From a virus: a stretch of 26,072 nt of DNA. Of this stretch, positions 16,453 to 22,524 are shown in pieces (positions within the stretch are counted from its first letter, which is position 1; each line of letters begins with the position of its first letter). The stretch lies in IMG/VR virus record IMGVR_UViG_3300020505_000006, positions 1 through 26,072 of that record, one strand, 5' to 3'. Under the pieces are notes generated by a model, which had not been told where the DNA came from, ran no database searches, and saw nothing but the letters and a program-made list of their open reading frames with translations. The translations under genes and the position numbers were made by a program.

Positions 16453-16495
16453 TTGGGGTGGAAGAGGTCGCAGGTTCAAATCCTGTATCCCCGAC
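16453..16495 (+). other. attP core: 3' half of a tRNA-Pro(GGG)
   Basis: The bases read as tRNA positions 32 to 73. They are anticodon loop TTGGGGT (16453-16459, anticodon GGG), 3' anticodon stem GGAAG, variable loop AGGTC, T arm GCAGG-TTCAAAT-CCTGT with five pairs (one G-U), acceptor 3' strand ATCCCCG and discriminator A. The 5' half is missing: the bases before the loop do not pair with GGAAG and no D arm is present. This is the classic form of a phage attachment core copied from a host tRNA gene, with identity starting at the anticodon loop. The integrase starts 118 bases downstream. Confidence 0.75.
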
Positions 16496-16516
16496 TAGGG
16501 TTTGGTGAAAAAAAGG

Positions 16517-16554
16517 TGTGGTCAAAAAGTAGTACTGTACTACTTAGTACCACA
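16517..16554 (+). promoter_or_regulatory. Long palindrome between attP core and integrase
   Basis: The inner 19 bases AAGTAGTACTGTACTACTT (16527-16545) form a perfect palindrome around one central base. Outer arms TGTGGT (16517-16522) and ACCACA (16549-16554) extend the symmetry with a 1-base offset. The half-site GTACTAC also occurs alone at 16324-16330 on the other side of the core. It may be an integrase arm-type or excisionase site, or an operator controlling the integrase gene. Confidence 0.5.
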
Positions 16555-16612
16555 TCTGCTATGATTCTTTGCATGTCAGCTACTTTGGCTGGCTTTCTAA
16601 AGGGTTGTAGTC

Positions 16613-17800
16613 ATGAAGAAAATTAAAGTGCCTGGGCTTTTACATCATAAGGCTAGGGATCTGGGTTACTCCATTGACCCACGCAATCGCAAGACCACCT
16701 ACCATGGACCATTCGGTCTGGCCCAAACCACCGCAAACTATAAAAAATGGTTGTCAGAATATCTGGCCCAGGCTGATACCCAGATCCCAACCACACCCAC
16801 CGATAAAAAAGATCCTACCATTGCTGACCTTGTTGTGCACTTCTCCAAGTGGGCTGATATGTATTTCAGAAACCCTGCCACAGGTAAACCCACTAGCCAG
16901 ATCCATGTTTTGAAATCAGCAATTCGGGAGCTTAAAGATTATCTGCAAACACCGATTGCAGAATTCACCCCTAGGGATCTCATCGCAGTCAGGGCTGGAT
17001 TGGTTCATCGTGACATCATGCCCCAGTCTATCTTTACCAAGAGAAAAAAACTAACCATCTCATCAGTCAATGGCTTGATCATTAAGATCAGGATGATGTT
17101 TAAAAGGGGTGTGGAATGGGGCTTGGTTCCCATCAATGTTTTTTCGGCACTCATGTGTGTCAAACCTTTGTCCTGGCGAACTGCTCCAACACTCCGAGAC
17201 CCTGCCCCAATTCAGCCTGTCGATGAGGCACACCTTGACCGCATTCAACCCCACCTTGCTCCGGTCTATCGGGTACTCATGTCTGTCCACCTTGCTACTG
17301 GGATGAGGATCAAAGAATTGATCGGGATGCGCTGGTCTGAAATCTCACAACATCCAGTTAAGCCTTGGCTCTATGTCTACCAGCCCACCACGCACAAGAA
17401 CTCCCACCGAAAACAAGACCGGAAGATCTTTATCCATGAATCATTCGTCAACCTAATGAAGATGACTAGGAAACCACTCTGGGAAAAAGACTTTGTGTGG
17501 TGCAGTAAAGGTAAGGGGATTAATGCTGGCTACTCAGGGCAGATGACCACGGCTGCATATTATCTCGCTGTCAAAAGTGCGATCAAGAAACATAACAAGA
17601 TCTCTAAGGTGAAGGTTCCCAACTTCACACCACTTCAGATCAGGCACACAGTAGCTACAAAAATAAATGAGTCTCATGGAATCCAAGCAGTGGCAGCAGT
17701 GCTGGGGCATGCGAAAATAAACACGGCCCAAATCTACGCTGAAACAAGCTTTACTGCTGCCATGGAGATTGCTGAAGTTACTCAAGTTAATTCCAGATAA
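16613..17800 (+). CDS. int: Tyrosine recombinase (phage integrase)
   Basis: A 395-residue site-specific recombinase expected to insert the phage at the tRNA-Pro-like site just upstream. The N-terminal 110 residues hold a basic arm-binding-type segment and 'TIADLVVHFSKWADMYF', the start of the core-binding domain (to about 190). The catalytic domain shows Arg232 in 'LATGMRIKELIGMRW', a beta-hairpin Lys near 260 (THKNSHRKQDRKIFI), Arg344 in 'TPLQIRHTVATKI', His366 in 'VLGHAKI' and the nucleophile Tyr375 in 'AQIYAE'. The usual His three residues before Arg344 is Leu341. That variation is tolerated in some family members. The start is ATG after AAAGGG. Confidence 0.92.
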   Translation: MKKIKVPGLLHHKARDLGYSIDPRNRKTTYHGPFGLAQTTANYKKWLSEYLAQADTQIPTTPTDKKDPTIADLVVHFSKWADMYFRNPATGKPTSQIHVLKSAIRELKDYLQTPIAEFTPRDLIAVRAGLVHRDIMPQSIFTKRKKLTISSVNGLIIKIRMMFKRGVEWGLVPINVFSALMCVKPLSWRTAPTLRDPAPIQPVDEAHLDRIQPHLAPVYRVLMSVHLATGMRIKELIGMRWSEISQHPVKPWLYVYQPTTHKNSHRKQDRKIFIHESFVNLMKMTRKPLWEKDFVWCSKGKGINAGYSGQMTTAAYYLAVKSAIKKHNKISKVKVPNFTPLQIRHTVATKINESHGIQAVAAVLGHAKINTAQIYAETSFTAAMEIAEVTQVNSR

Positions 17801-17825
17801 AATGATTATCTTATTTATTTTTGTT
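17795..17825 (+). terminator. Weak AT-rich terminator-like hairpin after int
   Basis: AGATAA (17795-17800) and TTATCT (17806-17811) pair across a 5-base loop, and a T-rich run follows (17811-17826). The stem overlaps the integrase stop codon. With no G-C rich base to the stem it would be a weak intrinsic terminator at best. Confidence 0.3.
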
Positions 17826-17842
17826 TTTTATTCTTTTTATGT

Positions 17843-17870
17843 TTGACCAGCTGATTTCAAATGCTAACTT
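17843..17870 (+). promoter_or_regulatory. Possible promoter before the winged-helix gene
   Basis: TTGACC (17843-17848) matches the -35 box in 5 of 6 bases. After 16 bases comes TAACTT (17865-17870), a poor -10 box. A T-rich tract lies just upstream, as in UP-type elements. The rest of 17801-17978 shows no gene. Planctomycete promoter rules are not well defined, so this is tentative. Confidence 0.25.
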
Positions 17871-17978
17871 GTTCAGATCTAATGAGTCACGGATGACCAG
17901 TGGTGGCAGGATGCCAACCAGAAATCACAATTGATTTTCGGTCCACACATCATACGTTTCCCGAAAGGATTCCTGCCC

Positions 17979-18278
17979 ATGCCTTTGACTCTGTTTATTA
18001 ATGATTTGCAAAACCCCTGCCTAAACCCCCCAGACATGGTTTCCCCCCCCCCCCTGTTTAATTTATCTCAAAAGGATGCTGGGAAAAATTGGAAGTTTCT
18101 AACCCAGGCTGAAGAAGAGATACTTGTAGTGCTGAAAGACAGCCCTGATGTTAAAGCAATTGTTGTGGCTAAGTTATTAAAACGCAATAACGACAGCAGT
18201 TTCAGAACCATCTTGGCGAACCTTGTTGAAAGGCAGATTCTTAACAAGAGTCGCAAGGGTTATGTTCTAATAAAATAA
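17979..18278 (+). CDS. Winged-helix DNA-binding protein, candidate lysogeny regulator
   Basis: A 99-residue protein taken from the ATG at 17979 (GAAAGGA 11 bases before). A longer TTG start at 17931 is less likely. The C-terminal 60 residues form a winged helix-turn-helix: 'LTQAEEEILVVLKDSPDVKA', 'VVAKLLKRNNDSSFRTILA', 'LVERQILNKSRKGYVLI', where the last part gives the wing. The same pattern ends many small planctomycete proteins. It is the only regulator-like gene between integrase and the early operon. A run of 12 C at 18043-18054 encodes Pro-Pro-Pro in the N-terminal part, so a change in run length would shift the frame before the DNA-binding domain. Confidence 0.55.
   Translation: MPLTLFINDLQNPCLNPPDMVSPPPLFNLSQKDAGKNWKFLTQAEEEILVVLKDSPDVKAIVVAKLLKRNNDSSFRTILANLVERQILNKSRKGYVLIK
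18043..18054 (+). repeat. C12 homopolymer inside the winged-helix gene
   Basis: Twelve C in a row within codons TCC CCC CCC CCC CTG. No in-frame ATG follows before the DNA-binding domain, so the regulator can only be made when the run keeps its frame. Long C runs are prone to slippage in replication and also to sequencing error. Confidence 0.8.
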
Positions 18279-18296
18279 TATTTTTATCCTAAATAT

Positions 18297-18329
18297 AGCC
18301 AGTAGGAAATATCCCTGCTGGCTTTTTTT
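18297..18329 (+). terminator. Strong rho-independent terminator
   Basis: AGCCAGTAGG (18297-18306) pairs with CCTGCTGGCT (18314-18323) over 10 pairs including one T-G, around a 7-base loop AAATATC. Seven T follow (18323-18329). It closes the integrase/winged-helix unit and separates it from the early operon. Confidence 0.9.
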
Positions 18330-18457
18330 ACGCCTATTCCTCACCTAATTAGCAAAGTCTGACATTGTCCAACTGTTGTTAGCCAGCTGTCAAGCAGATT
18401 TAATTCAATCACTTGCTTAGAATTCTTTTTAGATGAACAACATCTGAAAGGAAACTA
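18330..18457 (+). promoter_or_regulatory. Early operon leader with small dyads
   Basis: This 128-base gap follows the terminator, so an early promoter should lie in it. TAGAAT (18418-18423) is a possible -10 box without a good -35. AGATG-AACAA-CATCT (18431-18445) is a perfect 5-bp dyad 13 bases before the first early ATG, and TGACA/TGTCA flank 18360-18392. Either could be an operator. GAAAGGAAA precedes the start at 18458. Confidence 0.35.
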
Positions 18458-18769
18458 ATGGAAAACTTTAAAGAACTTATCCCAGCAAACTCTATATCTG
18501 TGCAGCAACTTGCTACTGCATGGGGCAGGAGCATCAACCAGATTTATTGCTGGATCAATGAGGGTGTGGATATACCTGGTGGAAGTCAAAGGGTTTATCT
18601 GCGAGCAGTTCGCATCGGCAAAAAATTTGCCATCACCCCCAGTCAAGCTGCGGACTTTATCAAAGACTGCAACCCAACCCCAGAAGCAACCAAGGAAATC
18701 AAAGGCAAAACTAAATCCAAGCTGGACTCGGCAACCACAGCCGAAGCTCTCGCTTGGTTACAGAGTTAA
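18458..18769 (+). CDS. HTH/DUF1580-like excisionase-type protein
   Basis: A 103-residue protein, first gene of the early operon. The N-terminal part reads as a helix-turn-helix of the excisionase type ('SVQQLATAWGRSINQIYCWI'), followed by a wing-like 'RVYLRAVRIGKKFAITPSQA' and 'ADFIKDC'. That order resembles DUF1580 proteins common in Gemmata-like planctomycetes ('GV.G..L.a.RvG.r..T...al..F'). The C-terminal 30 residues are charged and probably flexible. It may act as excisionase or early regulator. Confidence 0.55.
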   Translation: MENFKELIPANSISVQQLATAWGRSINQIYCWINEGVDIPGGSQRVYLRAVRIGKKFAITPSQAADFIKDCNPTPEATKEIKGKTKSKLDSATTAEALAWLQS

Positions 18770-18781
18770 CAAGGAGGTTAC

Positions 18782-18994
18782 ATGACACCAGCGCAAGTTC
18801 AGCTAATGCTCGAACTGCTAACCAAAGCTAACGAGTATAGCAACCAACTACACCCTGAGAACACTGACCGAGAGCAAAAGAATATTGAACGGAGGTTTAA
18901 AAAAACTTTGGAATCCATGTGTGAATATCTGGCAGTGATGACCGAACCACCATCAGGAGGCTATGGCAATGGCACTGATTCTAAAACGATTTGA
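18782..18994 (+). CDS. Small hypothetical early protein
   Basis: A 70-residue, mostly helical protein with a perfect AAGGAGG at about 18771-18777 before its ATG. The first 55 residues (VQLMLELLTKANEYSNQLHP, then 'IERRFKKTLESMCEYLAVM') look like a helical hairpin. The end is Gly-rich. It overlaps the next small gene by about 26-32 bases. Family unknown. Confidence 0.5.
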   Translation: MTPAQVQLMLELLTKANEYSNQLHPENTDREQKNIERRFKKTLESMCEYLAVMTEPPSGGYGNGTDSKTI

Positions 18995-19163
18995 TGATGA
19001 AGTTATTCTAGTGCGCCATGAGGCTGCACCCACCGAAGTTTTGCAGATTTCCATCAGGCGAAATGACACTGATGGCAGTTTTAAAGTTGCGTTAACTGGC
19101 CCGATAAGCTTTGACATTATCCGAGGAGAACTAAAAAATGACCCAAGTAAAACCAAGAAGTGA
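18969..19163 (+). CDS. Small hypothetical early protein
   Basis: A 64-residue protein if started at ATG 18969. The alternative ATG 18963 sits only 2 bases after AGGAGG (18955-18960), too close, while 18969 is 8 bases after. The sequence (MALILKRFDDEVILVRH...) is a small alpha-beta or beta protein with 'LQISIRRNDTDGSFKVALTG'. It overlaps the RecT/Bet-like gene by 26 bases. Its function is unknown. Small carbon-storage-regulator-like proteins have a similar strand pattern, but I see no decisive motif. Confidence 0.45.
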   Translation: MALILKRFDDEVILVRHEAAPTEVLQISIRRNDTDGSFKVALTGPISFDIIRGELKNDPSKTKK

Positions 19164-19845
19164 ATCTGCTGCCAAGGCAGATCAAGTCCTGATCCAAGGG
19201 GATCTAACCAGCCTGAGCGATGAGCAAAGAGCATCTTACTATTTGCGGGTATGCGATAGCCTAGGGCTGAACCCACACACCCATCCTTTTGAGTACATCA
19301 AGCTATCTGGCAAGCTCACCCTTTATGCCACTAGAGCTTGCAGTGATCAGCTTAGAAAGATCAATGGGGTATCTATTGAAATCATTTCTAAAGACTTGAC
19401 GGATGAGATCTACACCGTAGTAGCTCGAGCAGAAGATACTGCTGGAAGGCGAGATGAATCCTGTGGGGTTGTTTCGCTTAAAGGCTTAACAGGTGAGACA
19501 AGAGCTAACGGAATCATGAAGGCTGAAACCAAGGCTAAGCGCAGGGCTACGCTGAGCATCTGTGGTCTTGGCTGGCTGGATGAAACCGAGGTGGAAAGCT
19601 GTGGCACTAAGGTAGTAGCACCTAGCCCATCAAGACCCATGCTAACCATGAATGAACCCAAGCAAGAAACCATGCTGAGTAATTTCAGAAGGTTGCTGCT
19701 AAGTGTTGACACCCAGTTCCCTGGCACCATGCAAAAGATGCTAGTTCATTATCAGTGTGACTCGGTGGAAATGATGACTGATGAAATCATGATTCAGGCT
19801 ACAGAACTTTTGAATGCCAAACTTAGAAAGGGTGGTGCTGTATGA
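19138..19845 (+). CDS. RecT/Bet-like single-strand annealing candidate
   Basis: A 235-residue protein with GGAG before its ATG. Residues 20-60 carry 'QRASYYLRVCDSLGLNPHTH' and 'PFEYIKLSGKLTLYATRACS', which recall the 'c..lGLNPf..ei..i...gk......r..' region of Bet/RecT annealing proteins. 'GVVSLKGLTGETRANGIMKA' with 'ETKAKRRATLSICGLGWLDE' is a further conserved block of this phage family. The following genes (Gp157, SSB-like) make a recombination/replication module likely. The exact family needs a profile search. It may carry only the general label of conserved phage protein. Confidence 0.5.
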   Translation: MTQVKPRSESAAKADQVLIQGDLTSLSDEQRASYYLRVCDSLGLNPHTHPFEYIKLSGKLTLYATRACSDQLRKINGVSIEIISKDLTDEIYTVVARAEDTAGRRDESCGVVSLKGLTGETRANGIMKAETKAKRRATLSICGLGWLDETEVESCGTKVVAPSPSRPMLTMNEPKQETMLSNFRRLLLSVDTQFPGTMQKMLVHYQCDSVEMMTDEIMIQATELLNAKLRKGGAV

Positions 19846-20351
19846 GCTTACTAGATCTAGCTTCAGGAGCTGCTGTGTTGAGGTTCTGGATGGAGAAGGA
19901 CACCATTACCGAAGAGGGAGAACTTAACCCAGTCATTGATGAACTGTTTGAAGAGCTGGAAGGGTCCATCGAAAACAAGGTGGAAGCTTATTGCAGAATC
20001 ATTAGGGAACTGGAACTGACTGCAGAATCCAGAACAGCAGAGGCTGACAGGATCAAAGCCCTGGCTGTTACAGATGCCAACGCAGCAAAGAACATGAAGG
20101 GAAGGCTGGTTTATTTCTTTGGATTACAAAACATCAAGAAGATGGAAACCCAAACCTTCAGGCTTTCGATCTGCGCTAATGGTGGTCATGCTCCTATTGA
20201 AGTGACAATCCCACCCGATCAACTCCCAGCAGAATTCCAAAAGCTGGAAATCAAACCAAACATGGAAACAATCAGGGAGGCTTTGAAAATGGGCACCTTC
20301 CTAATTGGTGTTACTGAACTTGCCCGTGGCACACATTTGAGGATTAAGTAA
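19842..20351 (+). CDS. Siphovirus Gp157-like protein
   Basis: A 169-residue protein with the Gp157 layout. A long N-terminal helix holds 'IENKVEAYCRIIRELELTAE', then 'SRTAEADRIKALAVTDANAA' and 'KGRLVYFFGLQNIKKMETQ', and a short beta end holds 'FRLSICANGG' and 'IPPDQLPAEFQKLEIKPN'. Gp157 family members sit next to recombination and single-strand-binding genes in many siphoviruses. Their exact role is unclear. It overlaps both neighbours (ATGA before, TAATG after). Confidence 0.75.
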   Translation: MSLLDLASGAAVLRFWMEKDTITEEGELNPVIDELFEELEGSIENKVEAYCRIIRELELTAESRTAEADRIKALAVTDANAAKNMKGRLVYFFGLQNIKKMETQTFRLSICANGGHAPIEVTIPPDQLPAEFQKLEIKPNMETIREALKMGTFLIGVTELARGTHLRIK

Positions 20352-20818
20352 TGACTGTATCTGGTGAACCCGATTATGAAAAGCAAGTGGATCTGAATTC
20401 TAATTTTAGAAGCACCAAAGCTTCTGACCTAGAGGATGGCACCTACCTTGGTAGGGTTGAAAACGCATGGATCAAAGAGGTCAGTTCCCCTGTCACACCC
20501 TCAGGGAAACAAAAGGTCTTTGAGATTAACCTGGTGGTGGATGGCAGGTCTGTGCAGATCAGCTACTGGCTAGCCTCTGATGCCAACATGAAACGCTGCT
20601 TAATCAATTTGCAGAAAATTGGTTTTGATGTTCCGCAGTGGGGGCCGATGTTTGACCGACCCTACCTGGTTGAAATGGATAAGGCAGGGCTAGCGATGCG
20701 GGGCAAGACCCTGAGTTTTAGAAGAGATACCAATGGGCAATACAAGAATGTCACCCTTATGGCCTTGAGTGCGGACAGCATCCCCAGTCAGCCATCGGAA
20801 GATGACCTGCCCTTTTAG
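20351..20818 (+). CDS. SSB-like/DUF669-type DNA-binding protein
   Basis: A 155-residue beta-rich protein that ends in an acidic tip, 'PSEDDLPF', the C-terminal signature by which single-stranded DNA-binding proteins contact partners. The body ('LEDGTYLGRVENAWIKEVSS', 'KVFEINLVVDGRSVQISYWL', 'MKRCLINLQKIGFDV') resembles DUF669-type phage proteins, which have an OB-like arrangement. Together with the Gp157 and RecT/Bet-like neighbours it forms a recombination module. Confidence 0.6.
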   Translation: MTVSGEPDYEKQVDLNSNFRSTKASDLEDGTYLGRVENAWIKEVSSPVTPSGKQKVFEINLVVDGRSVQISYWLASDANMKRCLINLQKIGFDVPQWGPMFDRPYLVEMDKAGLAMRGKTLSFRRDTNGQYKNVTLMALSADSIPSQPSEDDLPF

Positions 20819-20869
20819 ATACCCATTAGGGGTGGCGGGGTAACTCATGCTCCGAGACCTTTTGATGGG

Positions 20870-20895
20870 GCTGCTGTCACCCACCCAACAGCAGC
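20870..20895 (+). promoter_or_regulatory. 8-bp perfect hairpin after the SSB-like gene
   Basis: GCTGCTGT (20870-20877) pairs with ACAGCAGC (20888-20895) around a 10-base loop CACCCACCCA. The loop can also pair with GGGTGG at 20830-20835, giving a possible pseudoknot. No T run follows, so it is not a standard terminator. Confidence 0.5.
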
Positions 20896-20912
20896 AATAA
20901 TATTCATGCGCT

Positions 20913-20991
20913 TCAGCCTGGTTCGAGCCATATGAGATATACGGCCAAGTAACACACCTGACTTGTTGTCAGAACTGACCAGGCTGATTTT
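20913..20991 (+). ncRNA. Predicted three-way-junction RNA structure
   Basis: A closing stem of 10 perfect pairs joins TCAGCCTGGT (20913-20922) to ACCAGGCTGA (20978-20987). Inside lie two hairpins. One pairs GCC-A-TATG (20927-20934) with TATA-C-GGC (20938-20945), with one mismatch and a 3-base loop. The other is CTGAC-TTGTT-GTCAG (20958-20972). TTTT follows the closing stem, then GGAGG for the next gene. The 193-base gap 20819-21011 holds no gene. It could be an attenuator, an antitermination RNA or a free RNA. Confidence 0.45.
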
Positions 20992-21011
20992 ATATCACGG
21001 AGGATTTTAAA

Positions 21012-21605
21012 GTGGATCTGATCGAACTAGGGAACACCAGTTTTCCACCGGACTTTCAACAAGAACCCAGCATTGAAACTGTAGCAAAACTTGCCAACAT
21101 CATGCTGGAAAATGAATGCTCCAAGCACATCCTTAAAGTGCAGAACATGGTGGTTACTCTGCGCAATGGTCATGTAAGCTTTGATCTGCTCGCACAGGTG
21201 CAGGGTGGGGTGAATGATGGGCTTAACATTCTCTACCCCATGACGATCACCGACATGGATGGGCTGAAACTCTGGGCTACCCAGATGACCTGCCTAGGAG
21301 CAAAGCCCTGGGAACTTGGCTATGGTCAACCCCTGTCCTTCGTTGAGGGTTGGGATGTTCTGAAGGCTGAGCTTAAGGATCAACTGATAGTTAGCCTAGC
21401 CACTCATTCTGTCTGTATTTATTTTCGTGCCAGTTACATCCTTTACGATGCTACCTGCTCTGAGTGCGTTAAAACCAGCCCACACTTCTGGTCGATCACA
21501 GACCTTGAGATGTGGCTGAATCAAAAGGAATGGCTGGAATTCCCTGCTGAAGTTGGGGTGAAATATTTCTGCAAGAAATGTACCCGCAAGATTTTAAAAT
21601 TCTAA
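21012..21605 (+). CDS. Hypothetical early protein with C-terminal zinc motif
   Basis: A 197-residue protein starting at GTG, with GGAGG (20999-21003) 8 bases before. Residues about 20-130 form an alpha-beta region (VTLRNGHVSFDLLAQVQGG, LKLWATQMTCLGAKPWELGY). The end has two Cys pairs, C149-x-x-C152 and C187-x-x-C190, which probably bind zinc (ATCSEC, KYFCKKCTRK). I do not recognise the family. It may bind DNA or regulate. It is the first gene after the structured gap and could be controlled by it. Confidence 0.45.
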   Translation: MDLIELGNTSFPPDFQQEPSIETVAKLANIMLENECSKHILKVQNMVVTLRNGHVSFDLLAQVQGGVNDGLNILYPMTITDMDGLKLWATQMTCLGAKPWELGYGQPLSFVEGWDVLKAELKDQLIVSLATHSVCIYFRASYILYDATCSECVKTSPHFWSITDLEMWLNQKEWLEFPAEVGVKYFCKKCTRKILKF

Positions 21606-21619
21606 GAAGGAGAGATGAC

Positions 21620-21853
21620 ATGAATGAAAAACTACACCTACCCAACCCAGAACGATTGGCAGTATCTGCTAAGGAAGTTGCCAGAATGTTAGGCATTGGA
21701 AAGTCACAGGTGTTCAAACTGCTTCATGAAGGCCAGTTCCCTGAACCAATTCCCTTGGGGAAAAGGAATCCAAGATGGCTGATTTCTGATTTGGAAAAGT
21801 TCTTGGCATCTGGTGGAACCAACTATGAAAACCAAGGGGCAGCACCACTATGA
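21620..21853 (+). CDS. AlpA/excisionase-like MerR-type HTH protein
   Basis: A 77-residue protein with AAGGAGAG at 21607-21614 ahead of the ATG at 21620. An in-frame ATG at 21578 lies inside the previous gene and is rejected. The sequence has the MerR-like HTH of AlpA and excisionases: 'LAVSAKEVARMLGIGKSQVF' then 'KLLHEGQFPEPIPLGKRNPR' and 'WLISDLEKFLA'. AlpA-like proteins act as excisionase or as activators of phage genes. With the DUF1580-like protein at 18458 there are two candidate directionality factors. Confidence 0.75.
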   Translation: MNEKLHLPNPERLAVSAKEVARMLGIGKSQVFKLLHEGQFPEPIPLGKRNPRWLISDLEKFLASGGTNYENQGAAPL

Positions 21854-22131
21854 AAGACCAGCAAACTTTCTTACCCTTTATGAAGGGTGATGGCTCAGCG
21901 ATCAAACAAAACATCCAGCACCAGATGGAAGATGAACCAGACATTTTAAAAGAAGGACAGATGAAGGTGATTAAGAGAGCCTTAGAAACCTATCTGGACA
22001 TCAGGTATTCTTCTAGGCGATTGCTTCTTCAAGAAGTATCAGCACACATAGATTCCTATGTTCAGAGATGGATTGAAGCAAAGTATCGAACCAATCGTCA
22101 GATATTAAAAACTAAAAGGCCTAAACAATGA
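21850..22131 (+). CDS. Hypothetical early protein
   Basis: A 93-residue, mostly helical and charged protein that overlaps its neighbours by 4 bases (ATGA) on both sides. No domain recognised. It has 'MKVIKRALETYLDIRYSSRR' and a basic tail (KTKRPKQ). The acidic first half followed by a basic second half may suit a nucleic-acid or protein-binding role. Confidence 0.45.
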   Translation: MKDQQTFLPFMKGDGSAIKQNIQHQMEDEPDILKEGQMKVIKRALETYLDIRYSSRRLLLQEVSAHIDSYVQRWIEAKYRTNRQILKTKRPKQ

Positions 22132-22424
22132 CTAGCCAACGCATCCCACATTTACCACCAGACGAACATGAAAACATCAGCGCATTCTTTGAGAGGTGCT
22201 CTGACCTAATCAAGGAACGAGCATCTGAGTATGAACCCCCAGCAATTAGCCTGGCTAAAATCGCATTGCACTGGCAGACCTACACCGACTGCAAAACCAC
22301 TCCCTACGATGTTGCCATAATGATGGCACTGTTAAAAATCGCGCGACTTTCTAAAGGGCATCATCAGGACAGTCTAGAAGATGCAGCAGCTTACTTAGCA
22401 ATCGCAAACAGTCTAAAGGAGTAA
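22128..22424 (+). CDS. DUF6378-like protein
   Basis: A 98-residue helical protein with the pattern of DUF6378 phage proteins. It has 'LIKERASEYEPPAISLAKIA' then 'LHWQTYT', followed by 'YDVAIMMALLKIARLSKG' and 'HHQDSLEDAAAYLAIA', where Asp/Glu/His residues cluster as in all-alpha nucleotide-handling folds (MazG-like resemblance, not proven). It starts in an ATGA overlap. Confidence 0.65.
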   Translation: MTSQRIPHLPPDEHENISAFFERCSDLIKERASEYEPPAISLAKIALHWQTYTDCKTTPYDVAIMMALLKIARLSKGHHQDSLEDAAAYLAIANSLKE

Positions 22425-22425
22425 T

Positions 22426-22524
22426 CCACTGCACTGGGCCACCTCATCCTACCTGGGAATGAGGCAAGGCTGGTTAGACTTTGCAGTGGGTTTTTATCAC
22501 AAGGTGGGGGAATTACCCCACCCA
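22426..22524 (+). promoter_or_regulatory. Branched hairpin array before the replication initiator
   Basis: The gap 22425-22541 has no gene but three nested or adjacent stems. CCACTGCA (22426-22433) pairs perfectly with TGCAGTGG (22482-22489). CCTCAT (22442-22447) pairs with ATGAGG (22459-22464) inside it. GGTGGGG (22503-22509) pairs with CCCCACC (22516-22522) just after. GTTTTTA follows the outer stem, so it may terminate or attenuate transcription. The third hairpin lies about 20 bases before the ATG at 22542 and could limit its translation. Confidence 0.5.

Larger units (their letters stand above)
16321..16612 (+). other. att/integrase leader region (no gene)
   Basis: A 292-base stretch without a credible gene. 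It holds a GTACTAC half-site at 16324-16330, a moderately AT-rich segment (16331-16440), the tRNA-Pro-like attP core, a long palindrome repeating the GTACTAC half-site, and the integrase ribosome binding site AAAGGG at 16599-16604. A 62-codon frame at 16438-16626 crosses the att core and overlaps the integrase start, and I do not accept it. No promoter with both boxes is convincing. Confidence 0.6.

Noticed and set aside
16414-16494. A complete tRNA using AGGGGAT (16414-16420) as 5' acceptor strand for the att core
   Set aside because: The acceptor would pair, but the 49 bases between give no D arm or paired anticodon stem and the spacing is too long. The 3' half is better explained as an att core.
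16438-16626. 62-codon frame through the att core up to the integrase start
   Set aside because: It runs across the tRNA-derived core and the palindrome, has no ribosome binding site and no recognisable protein features.
17795-17825. A strong terminator after int
   Set aside because: The stem is only A/T-rich apart from one G-C pair. Kept as a low-confidence feature, because the real stop for the unit is at 18297-18329.
20844-20936. tRNA-like signal around GGTTCGAGCC in the 20.9-kb gap
   Set aside because: The T stem does not close (CCTGG against CATAT) and no anticodon arm forms. The three-way junction explains the pairing better.
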